Below the pieces are notes generated by a model. The model had not been told where the DNA came from, did not search any database, and was given only the letters and a program-made list of their open reading frames with translations. A stretch of 54,711 nt of DNA, taken from JBKEDF01 sp047975325 (GTDB lineage Bacteria; Pseudomonadota; Alphaproteobacteria; Rhodobacterales; Rhodobacteraceae). The position numbers were made by a program, and so were the translations under genes. Below are positions 17,646 through 24,343 of this stretch, piece by piece (positions within the stretch are counted from its first letter, which is position 1; every line of letters begins with the position of its first letter). The stretch spans positions 1 to 54,711 of the forward strand of contig JBKEDF010000081.1 in the NCBI GenBank assembly GCA_047975325.1, written 5' to 3'.

Positions 17646-18799
17646 TCCGGATCGGCGATCAGATCTATAATTGGACGGACCCCGCCCTTTTGATGGCCGG
17701 GGCAGCACTGGTTGCACTGATCTTCCTGATCCTGATCCTGCGCGCAGTGGGGCGTGCCGCGCGGGCAACCGAACCGCTGGCACGGGAAATTGTCGGGCTG
17801 GGTCAACGGGTTCAAAACCTGTCAAACGGGCAGGAACGGCTGGCCGGGGGGCTTGCCCATGTATCCGACGCACAGGTGCAAAGCCAGACTGCGATGCTCA
17901 AACTGATGGAACAGCGCCTGACCGAAGTGCAGCGCGGCATGGCCGAAAGCCTGCAAGGTTCTTCCACCCGTACGGCACGAAGCCTGGGGGAGCTGCAACA
18001 ACGGCTTGAAACCATTGATCGCGCACAGGCAAATATCGAAAAGCTGTCCGGTAATGTGTTGAGCCTGCAGGATATCCTGTCCAACAAGCAAACCCGTGGC
18101 GCATTCGGGGAAATCCAGCTTAATGATATTGTCCGGAAGGCGCTGCCATCGGATTCCTATACGATGCAGGCCACACTTTCGAACGGGCGGCGGGCGGATT
18201 GCCTGATCCATCTGCCCAAGCCGCCGGGCGCCATCGTGATTGACAGCAAATTCCCCCTGGAAGCCTATGAGGCCCTGCGCCGCGCCGAAACCCAAAGTGA
18301 ACTGGCCGAGGCCAGCCGCGCAATGCGAAGCTCGGTCAAGGCTCATATCCGGGCTATTGCCGAACGCTATATCATCGAGGGTGAAACCGCCGATGGTGCG
18401 CTGATGTTCCTGCCTTCCGAGGCCGTGTATGCCGAGCTTCATGCCAACTTCCCGGAACTGGTACGCGACGGGTTTGAAGCCAGGGTCTGGATCGTTTCCC
18501 CCACAACCTGCATGGCAACGCTGAACACGATGCGTGCGGTATTGAAGGATGCCCGGATGCGCGAACAGGCCGGCGCAATCCGGTCAATGCTGCGACTATT
18601 GCATCGCGATGTGGAACTGGTGGCTGAACGGGTTGACAAGCTCAACACCCATTTCAACCAGGCCCGGGGCGATCTTGACGGAATCGGCAAGGCCGCTGAA
18701 CGGGCAGGGAAACGGGCCGCAAAACTCGATAATTTCGATTTTGAGGAATTGAGCCCCGAACCCTCCCTTCCCGGCCTGCCCGACCGCGCTGCCGAATAA
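17642..18799 (+). CDS. rmuC: RmuC family DNA recombination protein
   Basis: A 385-residue membrane-anchored protein. One N-terminal helix (about residues 14-35, LLMAGAALVALIFLILILRA) is followed by a coiled-coil-like stretch rich in Gln and Leu. The RmuC nuclease-like domain follows, with RGAFGEIQLNDIV, GRRADCLIHLP, VIDSKFPLEAYEAL, EGETADGALMFLPSEAVYAEL and VWIVSPTTCMATLNT. In E. coli, RmuC affects recombination between short inverted repeats; the catalytic activity is inferred from fold. The ATG at 17642 overlaps the mutL stop, and the upstream extension is a mutL shadow. Confidence 0.92.
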   Translation: MIRIGDQIYNWTDPALLMAGAALVALIFLILILRAVGRAARATEPLAREIVGLGQRVQNLSNGQERLAGGLAHVSDAQVQSQTAMLKLMEQRLTEVQRGMAESLQGSSTRTARSLGELQQRLETIDRAQANIEKLSGNVLSLQDILSNKQTRGAFGEIQLNDIVRKALPSDSYTMQATLSNGRRADCLIHLPKPPGAIVIDSKFPLEAYEALRRAETQSELAEASRAMRSSVKAHIRAIAERYIIEGETADGALMFLPSEAVYAELHANFPELVRDGFEARVWIVSPTTCMATLNTMRAVLKDARMREQAGAIRSMLRLLHRDVELVAERVDKLNTHFNQARGDLDGIGKAAERAGKRAAKLDNFDFEELSPEPSLPGLPDRAAE

Positions 18800-18928
18800 C
18801 CTGTTTCGCGCATGGTTTTGCTCACGCTTGGCAGCGTTGAAGGTCTCTTCCTTCCTTGGTCCGTTGGGAACACGCAAACAGGTTGGAAATTCAAGTTGAC
18901 CGCGAAAATTTCCCGTGCCTCATCTTTG

Positions 18929-18969
18929 GAATAAAATGGAGGGTCCCACACCCCTACAGGACCCTCCAT
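18929..18969 (-). terminator. Strong Rho-independent terminator reading leftward
   Basis: ATGGAGGGTCC (18936-18946) pairs perfectly with GGACCCTCCAT (18959-18969), an 11-bp stem with a 12-base loop. On the minus strand the stem is followed directly by TTTTATT, a typical U-tract, whereas the plus-strand side is C-rich. It lies about 184 bases beyond the MFS gene stop, so it ends that transcript or a separate small RNA. Confidence 0.65.
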
Positions 18970-19075
18970 CCACCCCGCGTGCTCCCCTAGCACCACACGC
19001 GAATTTTGAAAGGTCCCGGGCATCCTGCCCTGCTCATGTTTGATACCAAAAACGCAGTGCGATATCAAAGCCTAA
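18929..19075 (-). ncRNA. Candidate structured small RNA
   Basis: Reading leftward, four hairpins follow each other: TTTGATA/TATCAAA (19039-19069), GGGCA/TGCCC (19018-19030), GTGCT/AGCAC with a further CGC/GCG pair below it (18976-19001), and the 11-bp terminator stem with a U-tract. Such a string of compact stems ending in an intrinsic terminator in a 350-base gap is what a small RNA, or a long structured 3' UTR of the MFS gene, would look like. I found no clear promoter and do not recognise a known family. Confidence 0.3.
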
Positions 19076-19152
19076 GCATCTGGTATTTTAGTGCATTTTG
19101 ATTTGAACCCGAAACATTCCGTTCCACCGGTTCCACAGCACCGTTATCAACC

Positions 19153-20349
19153 TCAAAGGCGGGGCTCCGGCAGGAATAACGCAACAAACCCGAGCGCGGG
19201 CAGGAAGGCGCAGATCTTGTAGACAGTGACAATTCCCACCGCATCCGCCAGAAAGCCAAGCCCTGCGGCACCCATGGCTGCGATCCCGAATGCGATTCCA
19301 AACATCAGCCCCGCCACCATGCCGGTATTGAGCGGCATGAGATCCTGCGCATAGACAATCATTGCCGGAAAGGCCGAGGCCAATATCAACCCCGCAACTG
19401 CGGCCAGGATGATGGTGGGAACCAGCGGCAGCCAGGGCAGGATCAGGGTGATGGGCAGGATGCCGAAAATCGACCAGAGGATAACCCGGCGACGGCCTAT
19501 CCTGTCGCCTATCGGACCACCAATCAGGGTTCCCCCTGCAACCGCCGCCAGAAAGATGAAAAGGCAAAACTGCGCCTCACCTATGCCAAGGCCAAAACGA
19601 TCCATCAGGTAGAATGTGTAATAGCTGGAATAGGAAACTGAATAGATGAATTTCGACATCACCAGAATAATCAGCAATATCATCCCGATACGAACCGTCC
19701 GCGCCGGAAGTTTTTCCGCTGCATGAGCACGGGACTTCCGCGCCAGGGCCCGACCGGCACCAACGGATTTGTACCAGCGCCCAACCATCCATAGCAGCAC
19801 CATGCCCACCATGGCTGCACCGGCAAACCATTCAATGGAAACCTGCCCGCGCTGCAACACAATGAAAGCCGCGGCCAGCGGACCAAAGGCCGTCCCGGTA
19901 TTGCCACCCACCTGAAACAGGGATTGGGCAAAACCCGGCCGCATTCCTGCCGCCAGCCGCGCGATCCGGGATGCCTCCGGATGGAAGATCGAAGATCCAA
20001 GCCCGATCAACGCCACGGATAGCAGCACCGCCTCGAAACTGTCGGCACGCGCCAAAAGAACAAGACCGATCCCGGTTGAGGCCATCCCCGCCGAAAGCGC
20101 GTAAGGCAGGGGCCGCTTGTCTGTATAAAGCCCGACCAGTGGCTGAAGGATCGAAGCCATCCCCTGGAAAACCAGCGTGATCACCCCGATCTGCGTAAAG
20201 CTGAGCGTCAGGTTTTCCTTCAGCAGCGGATAGGCCGCCGGAATCAACGATTGCATCAGGTCATTCAGAAAATGACCCCCTGCAATGGCCAGAATGACGG
20301 GAAGTATCGTCGTTTCGGGCACGGGGGCGGGTTCGGATCCGGCAGACAT
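19153..20349 (-). CDS. MFS transporter, fosmidomycin-resistance (Fsr) type
   Basis: A 398-residue inner-membrane protein with about 12 helices. The blocks GHFLNDLMQSLIPAAYPLL, GSSIFHPEASRIARL and GFAQSLFQVGGNTGTAFGPL are characteristic of the Fsr branch of the major facilitator superfamily, proton-driven efflux pumps first found through fosmidomycin resistance. The natural substrate is unknown. It is monocistronic-looking and separated by 89 bases from the DUF2853 gene upstream. The MSAGSEPAPVPETT start gives a short cytoplasmic lead. Confidence 0.88.
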   Translation of the reverse strand: MSAGSEPAPVPETTILPVILAIAGGHFLNDLMQSLIPAAYPLLKENLTLSFTQIGVITLVFQGMASILQPLVGLYTDKRPLPYALSAGMASTGIGLVLLARADSFEAVLLSVALIGLGSSIFHPEASRIARLAAGMRPGFAQSLFQVGGNTGTAFGPLAAAFIVLQRGQVSIEWFAGAAMVGMVLLWMVGRWYKSVGAGRALARKSRAHAAEKLPARTVRIGMILLIILVMSKFIYSVSYSSYYTFYLMDRFGLGIGEAQFCLFIFLAAVAGGTLIGGPIGDRIGRRRVILWSIFGILPITLILPWLPLVPTIILAAVAGLILASAFPAMIVYAQDLMPLNTGMVAGLMFGIAFGIAAMGAAGLGFLADAVGIVTVYKICAFLPALGFVALFLPEPRL

Positions 20350-20438
20350 GACGAGCCTCGGGCTTGCATAGGGGTGCGGTGAAATACCGCGATACTCTTG
20401 CGCAAACCCGCCGGATTGGCAACCGCCCCCGGTCAGGA

Positions 20439-20780
20439 TCAGCCGTAGACAGCTTCCTTGCCGAAATGCTTGACCAGCATGTAATAAACCACGGCGCGAT
20501 ATTTATTACGCTCCGACTGGCCATAGGTGTTGATGACGGCCTTGATCGCCTCCATCAGGGCAGGACCATCGGCAAGGCCCAGTTTCTTGATCAGGAAGTT
20601 GTTCTTGACGGTTTCAAGTTCACTATTGTCCGAACCAGCGACGGTTGAACTGTCGTCATTATAGATCGCCGGGCCGCAGCCGATGGTGACCTTGGTCAGA
20701 AGCGCCATATCCGGCTCCATCTTGCATTTGGTGCGAAGATCGTCGGCATATTTCGCGATCAGGTCGTCTCTCTTGCTCAT
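20439..20780 (-). CDS. DUF2853 family protein
   Basis: A 113-residue soluble protein, mostly helical by composition, matching DUF2853 by MSKRDDLIAKYADDLRTK, LTKVTIGCGPAIY and the C-terminal NKYRAVVYYMLVKHFGK. No function is established. Codon use and composition look like the neighbours. It stands alone between the MFS gene and fpr. Confidence 0.8.
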   Translation of the reverse strand: MSKRDDLIAKYADDLRTKCKMEPDMALLTKVTIGCGPAIYNDDSSTVAGSDNSELETVKNNFLIKKLGLADGPALMEAIKAVINTYGQSERNKYRAVVYYMLVKHFGKEAVYG

Positions 20781-20943
20781 CAGCTTTTGCTCCTAAATTG
20801 ATAGATGCCCCGTCCCTCCGGAGCGACGCGAGGGCAGTCTAGGCGGAAAAAACCGTTTCAAGAAAGGGAAAATTCCGCCACCCTTCTCCCCCTTGCCGAG
20901 TTTTGCCGGTTTCACCCCTGTGGTTGACCCCGGCAGGTGCGGT

Positions 20944-21765
20944 TCAATCGACAAATGCGCGTTCGACGACAAAGGTCGCGGGTTTGTTATTGGCACCCTC
21001 GACAAGGCCGAAGCCTTCAAGCGCCTCCTTGGTATCCTGCAACATGGCCATTGAACCACAGATCATGCCCCGATCATTTTCAGGGTTGATGGGTGGCACA
21101 TCAAGATCTTCAAAGATCTTGCCATTGGCCAGAAGATCGGTAATCCGGCCCATGTATTCGTAAGGCTCGCGCGTAACAGTCGCGTAGTGGCGCAGCTTGT
21201 CTTTTGCAAACTCTCCGATCAACGGATCCACCGTGCAGGTCTTGACCAGATCCTTGCCATAGGTCAGTTCCGCCACTGTGCGACAGGTATGGGTCAGGAT
21301 GACTTCATCAAATTTCTCGTAGGTTTCCGGATCACGGATCAACGATGCAAAGGGGGCGATGCCCGTCCCGGTCGAGAACATATAGACCCGCTTGCCCGGA
21401 AGCAGCGCATCATTCACCAGTGTTCCGGTCGGTTTTTTCCTCATCAGGACGGTATCGCCGGGTTTGACCTTCTGAAGATGTTCGGTCAGCGGCCCATTTG
21501 GCACCTTGATCGAAAAGAATTCCAGCTCCTCATCCCAGGAAGGGCTTGCAATCGAATACGCCCGGTAGACGGGTTTTTCGGCATTGGGAAGGCCGATCAT
21601 GACGAATTCACCCGATCGGAAACGAAAACTGGCAGGCCGTGTGATCCGGAAGCGAAACAATGTATCGGTATAGTGCTGAACATCGGTCACTGTCTCGGCA
21701 AAAACGCCGGCGGGGATCGGAAATCCGGCGGGCTTCCCGGTCGTGGCGGTGGTGGTTTCAGACAT
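20944..21765 (-). CDS. fpr: Ferredoxin--NADP+ reductase
   Basis: FAD-containing reductase of the bacterial FPR type, moving electrons between NADP(H) and ferredoxin or flavodoxin. The 273 residues include the FAD motif YRAYSIASP (near 72), the NADP motif FSTGTGIAPFASL (near 130), CGSMAMLQDTKEAL, and the short tail VVERAFVD typical of the Rhodobacter capsulatus-like subclass. It lies 24 bases behind fdxA on the same strand, so one transcript could supply both. In this setting it could regenerate reduced ferredoxin for the 6-hydroxynicotinate reductase homologue (inference). Confidence 0.94.
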   Translation of the reverse strand: MSETTTATTGKPAGFPIPAGVFAETVTDVQHYTDTLFRFRITRPASFRFRSGEFVMIGLPNAEKPVYRAYSIASPSWDEELEFFSIKVPNGPLTEHLQKVKPGDTVLMRKKPTGTLVNDALLPGKRVYMFSTGTGIAPFASLIRDPETYEKFDEVILTHTCRTVAELTYGKDLVKTCTVDPLIGEFAKDKLRHYATVTREPYEYMGRITDLLANGKIFEDLDVPPINPENDRGMICGSMAMLQDTKEALEGFGLVEGANNKPATFVVERAFVD

Positions 21766-21789
21766 TGCTATCCTCGCGCTTTGCTCTCG

Positions 21790-22122
21790 TCATTGTGCCG
21801 CCGGTTTTTCCGACATGTATTCCAGCTTGTTCTGTTTTTCCGCCCAGTCCTCATGGTTCGGCATGGGGTCGATCTTTTCGCTGATATTGGGCCATTGTTC
21901 AGCCAGCCGCGCATTGATCCCAAGCCATTTTTCAAGGCCCGGGGCGGTGTCGGGCTTGATCGCATCCACCGGACATTCGGGTTCACAAACGCCGCAATCA
22001 ATGCATTCGTCCGGGTGGATCACCAGCATATTCTCACCCTCATAGAAGCAATCCACGGGGCAGACCTCAACGCAGTCGGTATATTTGCACTTGATGCAGC
22101 TTTCCACGACGACATAGGTCAT
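21790..22122 (-). CDS. fdxA: Ferredoxin FdxA (7Fe-8S)
   Basis: A 110-residue seven-iron ferredoxin. The cluster-binding segments are CIKCKYTDCVEVCPVDCF (from Cys9) and CIDCGVCEPECPVDAI, together giving one 3Fe-4S and one 4Fe-4S site. The C-terminal helix extension (about residues 60-105) is normal for FdxA. MTYVVVESC is the usual start; the ATG four codons upstream (22134) is rejected because GAGG at 22129-22132 then serves as ribosome-binding site. A copy of the catabolic-locus operator sits 14 bases upstream. Confidence 0.95.
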   Translation of the reverse strand: MTYVVVESCIKCKYTDCVEVCPVDCFYEGENMLVIHPDECIDCGVCEPECPVDAIKPDTAPGLEKWLGINARLAEQWPNISEKIDPMPNHEDWAEKQNKLEYMSEKPAAQ

Positions 22123-22136
22123 GCCTGCCCTCATTT

Positions 22137-22156
22137 ATTGTTCGTATACAAATGAT
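22137..22156. promoter_or_regulatory. Operator-like quasi-palindrome, copy A (fdxA leader)
   Basis: ATTGTTCGTATACAAATGAT. It matches copy B (29428-29447) at 15 of 20 bases and copy C (29626-29645) at 16 of 20, and all three share TT.G..TACAAA.GAT. The TNGTATACNA core resembles operators of GntR-family repressors. It lies 14 bases upstream of the fdxA start codon, in the same position as the copies before the catabolic genes. The regulator is not in the window. Confidence 0.6.
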
Positions 22157-22252
22157 ATTTCGGGAGTGGCGTTATTGTCAACCTGAATCGCCTGTATCAT
22201 CACGAGGTATGAATGCGATTGCATATCGTGGAGATTCAGGCGCCGCACAGCG

Positions 22253-22280
22253 CATGACCACACCCCAGGGTGTGGTCATG
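22253..22280. terminator. Perfect 13-bp inverted repeat after the catabolic operon
   Basis: CATGACCACACCC and GGGTGTGGTCATG are perfect complements separated by only CA. It is 28 bases beyond the last gene of the leftward operon and upstream of fdxA. It probably stops or stabilises the operon mRNA, but no U-tract follows on either strand, so a protein-binding palindrome is also possible. A looser pair CCTGAATC/GATTCAGG (22182-22189, 22233-22240) lies nearby. Confidence 0.45.
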
Positions 22281-22307
22281 TTGATCGATTTGTCAGGGAA
22301 CTGCCGT

Positions 22308-22892
22308 TCAGCGCAGACCGTCCTCGCCTATGGCCTCATCGGCCTTCAGACCGCCAACCCGCGGCAATGGACGGCCGCTATCCGTCACGGCAACCGCCAC
22401 AAGGATCTCATTCGGGCGTGGTGCATCATTGAAACGGATCTCGATGCCATCGAAATGCGACCGCACATAGGCCGCGTCCTTATGACCAAGCGGCACATCC
22501 AGATCCTGCCCCAGGCCGCCACGCTTTTTTGATGACGGCACCAGGGCCGCGCCCTTTTCAACGGCCTTGCGCAGCGGCGCGCCCATCTTCGGATGCAGGA
22601 TCGCGGCGGCATGTTCCAATTCACCATTTTCGCCAACCATTGCCGCCTTGCCATAGCTTTCCGCCTGATCGGGGCAGATACCCAGCGCAGCAACGCATTT
22701 CTCACCCAGAAGCCCCCCCAGTTCAGCGCCGATCTCCATCAGTTCCGCCAGATCTTCGACATATTGCCCGGCAAAGGGGTTCTCGATCACCGCGGCGGCT
22801 ACCGCCTTGCGCGTGGCCGGGGAGACAGCCTTGCCACCTTCGACATGGGTTTCTTCAACCCAGACGCCGGTCTTCCTGATTTTCGCGCTCAT
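22308..22892 (-). CDS. PF06684 'amino acid synthesis' family protein, paralogue 1
   Basis: A 194-residue cytosolic protein of the PF06684 (formerly DUF1185) family. The signature is DVPLGHKDAAYVRSHFDGIE followed by NDAPRPNEILVAVAV. The N-terminal part has KTGVWVEETHVEGG and IENPFAGQYVEDL. A structure in this family has a chorismate-mutase-like fold, but no reaction is established. It is the last gene of the leftward operon and overlaps its paralogue by ATGA. Its constant company with the reductase and UPF0280 suggests a role in the same heterocycle pathway (inference). Confidence 0.88.
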   Translation of the reverse strand: MSAKIRKTGVWVEETHVEGGKAVSPATRKAVAAAVIENPFAGQYVEDLAELMEIGAELGGLLGEKCVAALGICPDQAESYGKAAMVGENGELEHAAAILHPKMGAPLRKAVEKGAALVPSSKKRGGLGQDLDVPLGHKDAAYVRSHFDGIEIRFNDAPRPNEILVAVAVTDSGRPLPRVGGLKADEAIGEDGLR

Positions 22893-23470
22893 TTCAGCCC
22901 ATCCTCACCCTTGATATCCCAGGCCTCAAGCCCGCCTGAGCGGGAATGAATGCGTGGCCCGGTCGTCATCGCCAGCGCGAACAGCAATTCATCCGCACGG
23001 GGGGCATCATTCAGGCCGACCTCGATGGAATCGAAATGGCTGCGTACATAGCTGGCATTGATATGGGTGATCGGTACATCGATCCGCGCACCGGTCCCGC
23101 CAACCTTCTTGGCCGAGGGCACAATGGCCTTGGTACCACCGATCACCTCGCGCATGGCATAGCCACCAGGGGCGTGCCACAGCGCACCATGTTCCAGTTC
23201 CCCGGCCGAACCCACCAGCGAGGCCTTGCCATACCCTTCTATCCTGTCAGCGCCGCCCAGGGCTTCCGCCAACCGTTGCGCCAGTTTCAGGCCAAGGGGG
23301 CGCAGATCCTCCATGAAACCCTGGATATCCGGTTCATAGCGCCCGGCAAAAGGGTTCCTGATGACGGCAAAACAGGCGCCGCGCATATGCGGTTTCTCGG
23401 CGACGGGGCCGCCTTCGTGATAGATTTCCTCGACAACAAGCACCTGCTTGCGCACTTCAAACTTCGACAT
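22889..23470 (-). CDS. PF06684 'amino acid synthesis' family protein, paralogue 2
   Basis: A 193-residue paralogue of the next gene downstream. It shares RNPFAGRYEPDIQGFMEDL, GYGKASLVGSAGELEHGALW, DVPITHINASYVRSHFDSIE and NDAPRADELL, so the pair arose by duplication and may form a hetero-oligomer. Function is unknown. ATG 23470 overlaps the end of the UPF0280 gene by 14 bases, keeping the whole operon translationally packed. Confidence 0.88.
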   Translation of the reverse strand: MSKFEVRKQVLVVEEIYHEGGPVAEKPHMRGACFAVIRNPFAGRYEPDIQGFMEDLRPLGLKLAQRLAEALGGADRIEGYGKASLVGSAGELEHGALWHAPGGYAMREVIGGTKAIVPSAKKVGGTGARIDVPITHINASYVRSHFDSIEVGLNDAPRADELLFALAMTTGPRIHSRSGGLEAWDIKGEDGLK

Positions 23471-24341
23471 GATCCACCTTTCCTAACTGGGCGTCTTGCC
23501 CGAAATATGTGCCGGTCAGCATCTGTTCACCCTGCAGGAACAAGGCAGCGCCGGCAATTCTCCTGTCGCGTAGCAGGCGTGTGGCCTCCGCTGCGCCCGA
23601 TGACAGGGCATCACGGATATCGGCAGCGCATAGTGATCCGACCTCGGTGACGATCAGCCGATCACCCAGGTCACTGTCGGGCTGCAATTCGGATGCCGGG
23701 CTGCGGCAGATCGCCGGGTGACCGGGCAGATCAACCGCATTGGCAATCAGCGTTGCCGCCACATCCGCCTCGGCCGCAGAGGCAGCCAGTACCGTCACAC
23801 TGTCGGCAATACCGAAGGAATGGCTGCGCCCGCCAGCACCGCTTGTCGCCATGCCGCCGACCCCATCCGCACCTGTCAGCGCGATCCGGCCCAGGGCCCG
23901 GCCATCCAGGGCGACCATCGCCGTCGTGAACCGTGTCGCACCTGACAAATGAATCGCGATATCGCCGCCATTGTTCACATAGGCCCGGCGCAGCGGTTCC
24001 GCTGCGGTCATGGCCGACAGGATTTCATCCGCCACAGCCCCCGCCACAGCCGCCATGCAAGTCAGGAAGATGTCCGCACAATATGGCAGCGCGGCGGCAT
24101 GCATCCTGCGGGCAACCGGGCCGACCGGTTCCTGCGCATCGGGGCGCAATGGCGCGCGCAGCAACGGCAGCTCCGCCACCAGCGCCTCAAGCAATCCGTC
24201 AAGCCGTGCCGCAGCGGCGGCAAAGGCCCGTTCCCGCCCACCCGGCAACACTGAATCCGCGCCGATGATCAGGTCGATCGGGCCATGCTGCAGATGCAGG
24301 CGTTCACCCTCGTCCAGAAGTGCGGCGACGGGTCCGGTCAT
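23457..24341 (-). CDS. UPF0280 family protein (ApbE-like fold)
   Basis: A 294-residue protein of the UPF0280 family, which to my knowledge belongs to the same superfamily as ApbE, the FAD:protein FMN transferase. Visible blocks are GPIDLIIGADS near residue 20, VAGAVADEIL near 100, AYVNNGGDIAIHL near 120, TSGAGGRSHSFGIADSVTVLA, and a C-terminal GAALFLQGEQMLTGTYF. The reaction is unknown. It directly follows the 6-hydroxynicotinate reductase homologue (2-base gap), and relatives of that enzyme are reported to carry covalent flavin, so a role in flavin attachment is an attractive guess. Confidence 0.85.
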   Translation of the reverse strand: MTGPVAALLDEGERLHLQHGPIDLIIGADSVLPGGRERAFAAAAARLDGLLEALVAELPLLRAPLRPDAQEPVGPVARRMHAAALPYCADIFLTCMAAVAGAVADEILSAMTAAEPLRRAYVNNGGDIAIHLSGATRFTTAMVALDGRALGRIALTGADGVGGMATSGAGGRSHSFGIADSVTVLAASAAEADVAATLIANAVDLPGHPAICRSPASELQPDSDLGDRLIVTEVGSLCAADIRDALSSGAAEATRLLRDRRIAGAALFLQGEQMLTGTYFGQDAQLGKVDHVEV

Positions 24342-24343
24342 CC

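Larger units (their letters stand above)
18800..19152. other. Gene-free convergent region with multiple hairpins
   Basis: This 353-base stretch between the ends of rmuC and the MFS gene holds no convincing reading frame. I see four local hairpins: 18936-18969, 18976-19001, 19018-19030 and 19039-19069. There is also a distant 9-bp inverted repeat (AACCTGTTT at 18798-18806 with AAACAGGTT at 18876-18884). The hairpin cluster and the U-rich end next to the first hairpin on the minus strand are entered separately. Confidence 0.6.

Noticed and set aside
18439..19068. A 209-residue minus-strand frame reaching into the gene-free region
   Set aside because: Most of it is opposite rmuC, and the remainder crosses the hairpin cluster and terminator.
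19100..19109. GGTTCAAATC on the minus strand, like a tRNA T-loop
   Set aside because: No acceptor, D-arm or anticodon stem can be built around it; a chance match or at most a remnant.
20904..20935. TGCCGG/CCGGCA repeat after fpr considered as terminator
   Set aside because: The stem is only 6 bp with a 20-base loop and is followed by A-rich rather than U-rich sequence on the relevant strand.
21187..22155. A 322-residue plus-strand frame across fpr and fdxA
   Set aside because: Both opposite-strand genes are certain; the frame has no start signal or family features.
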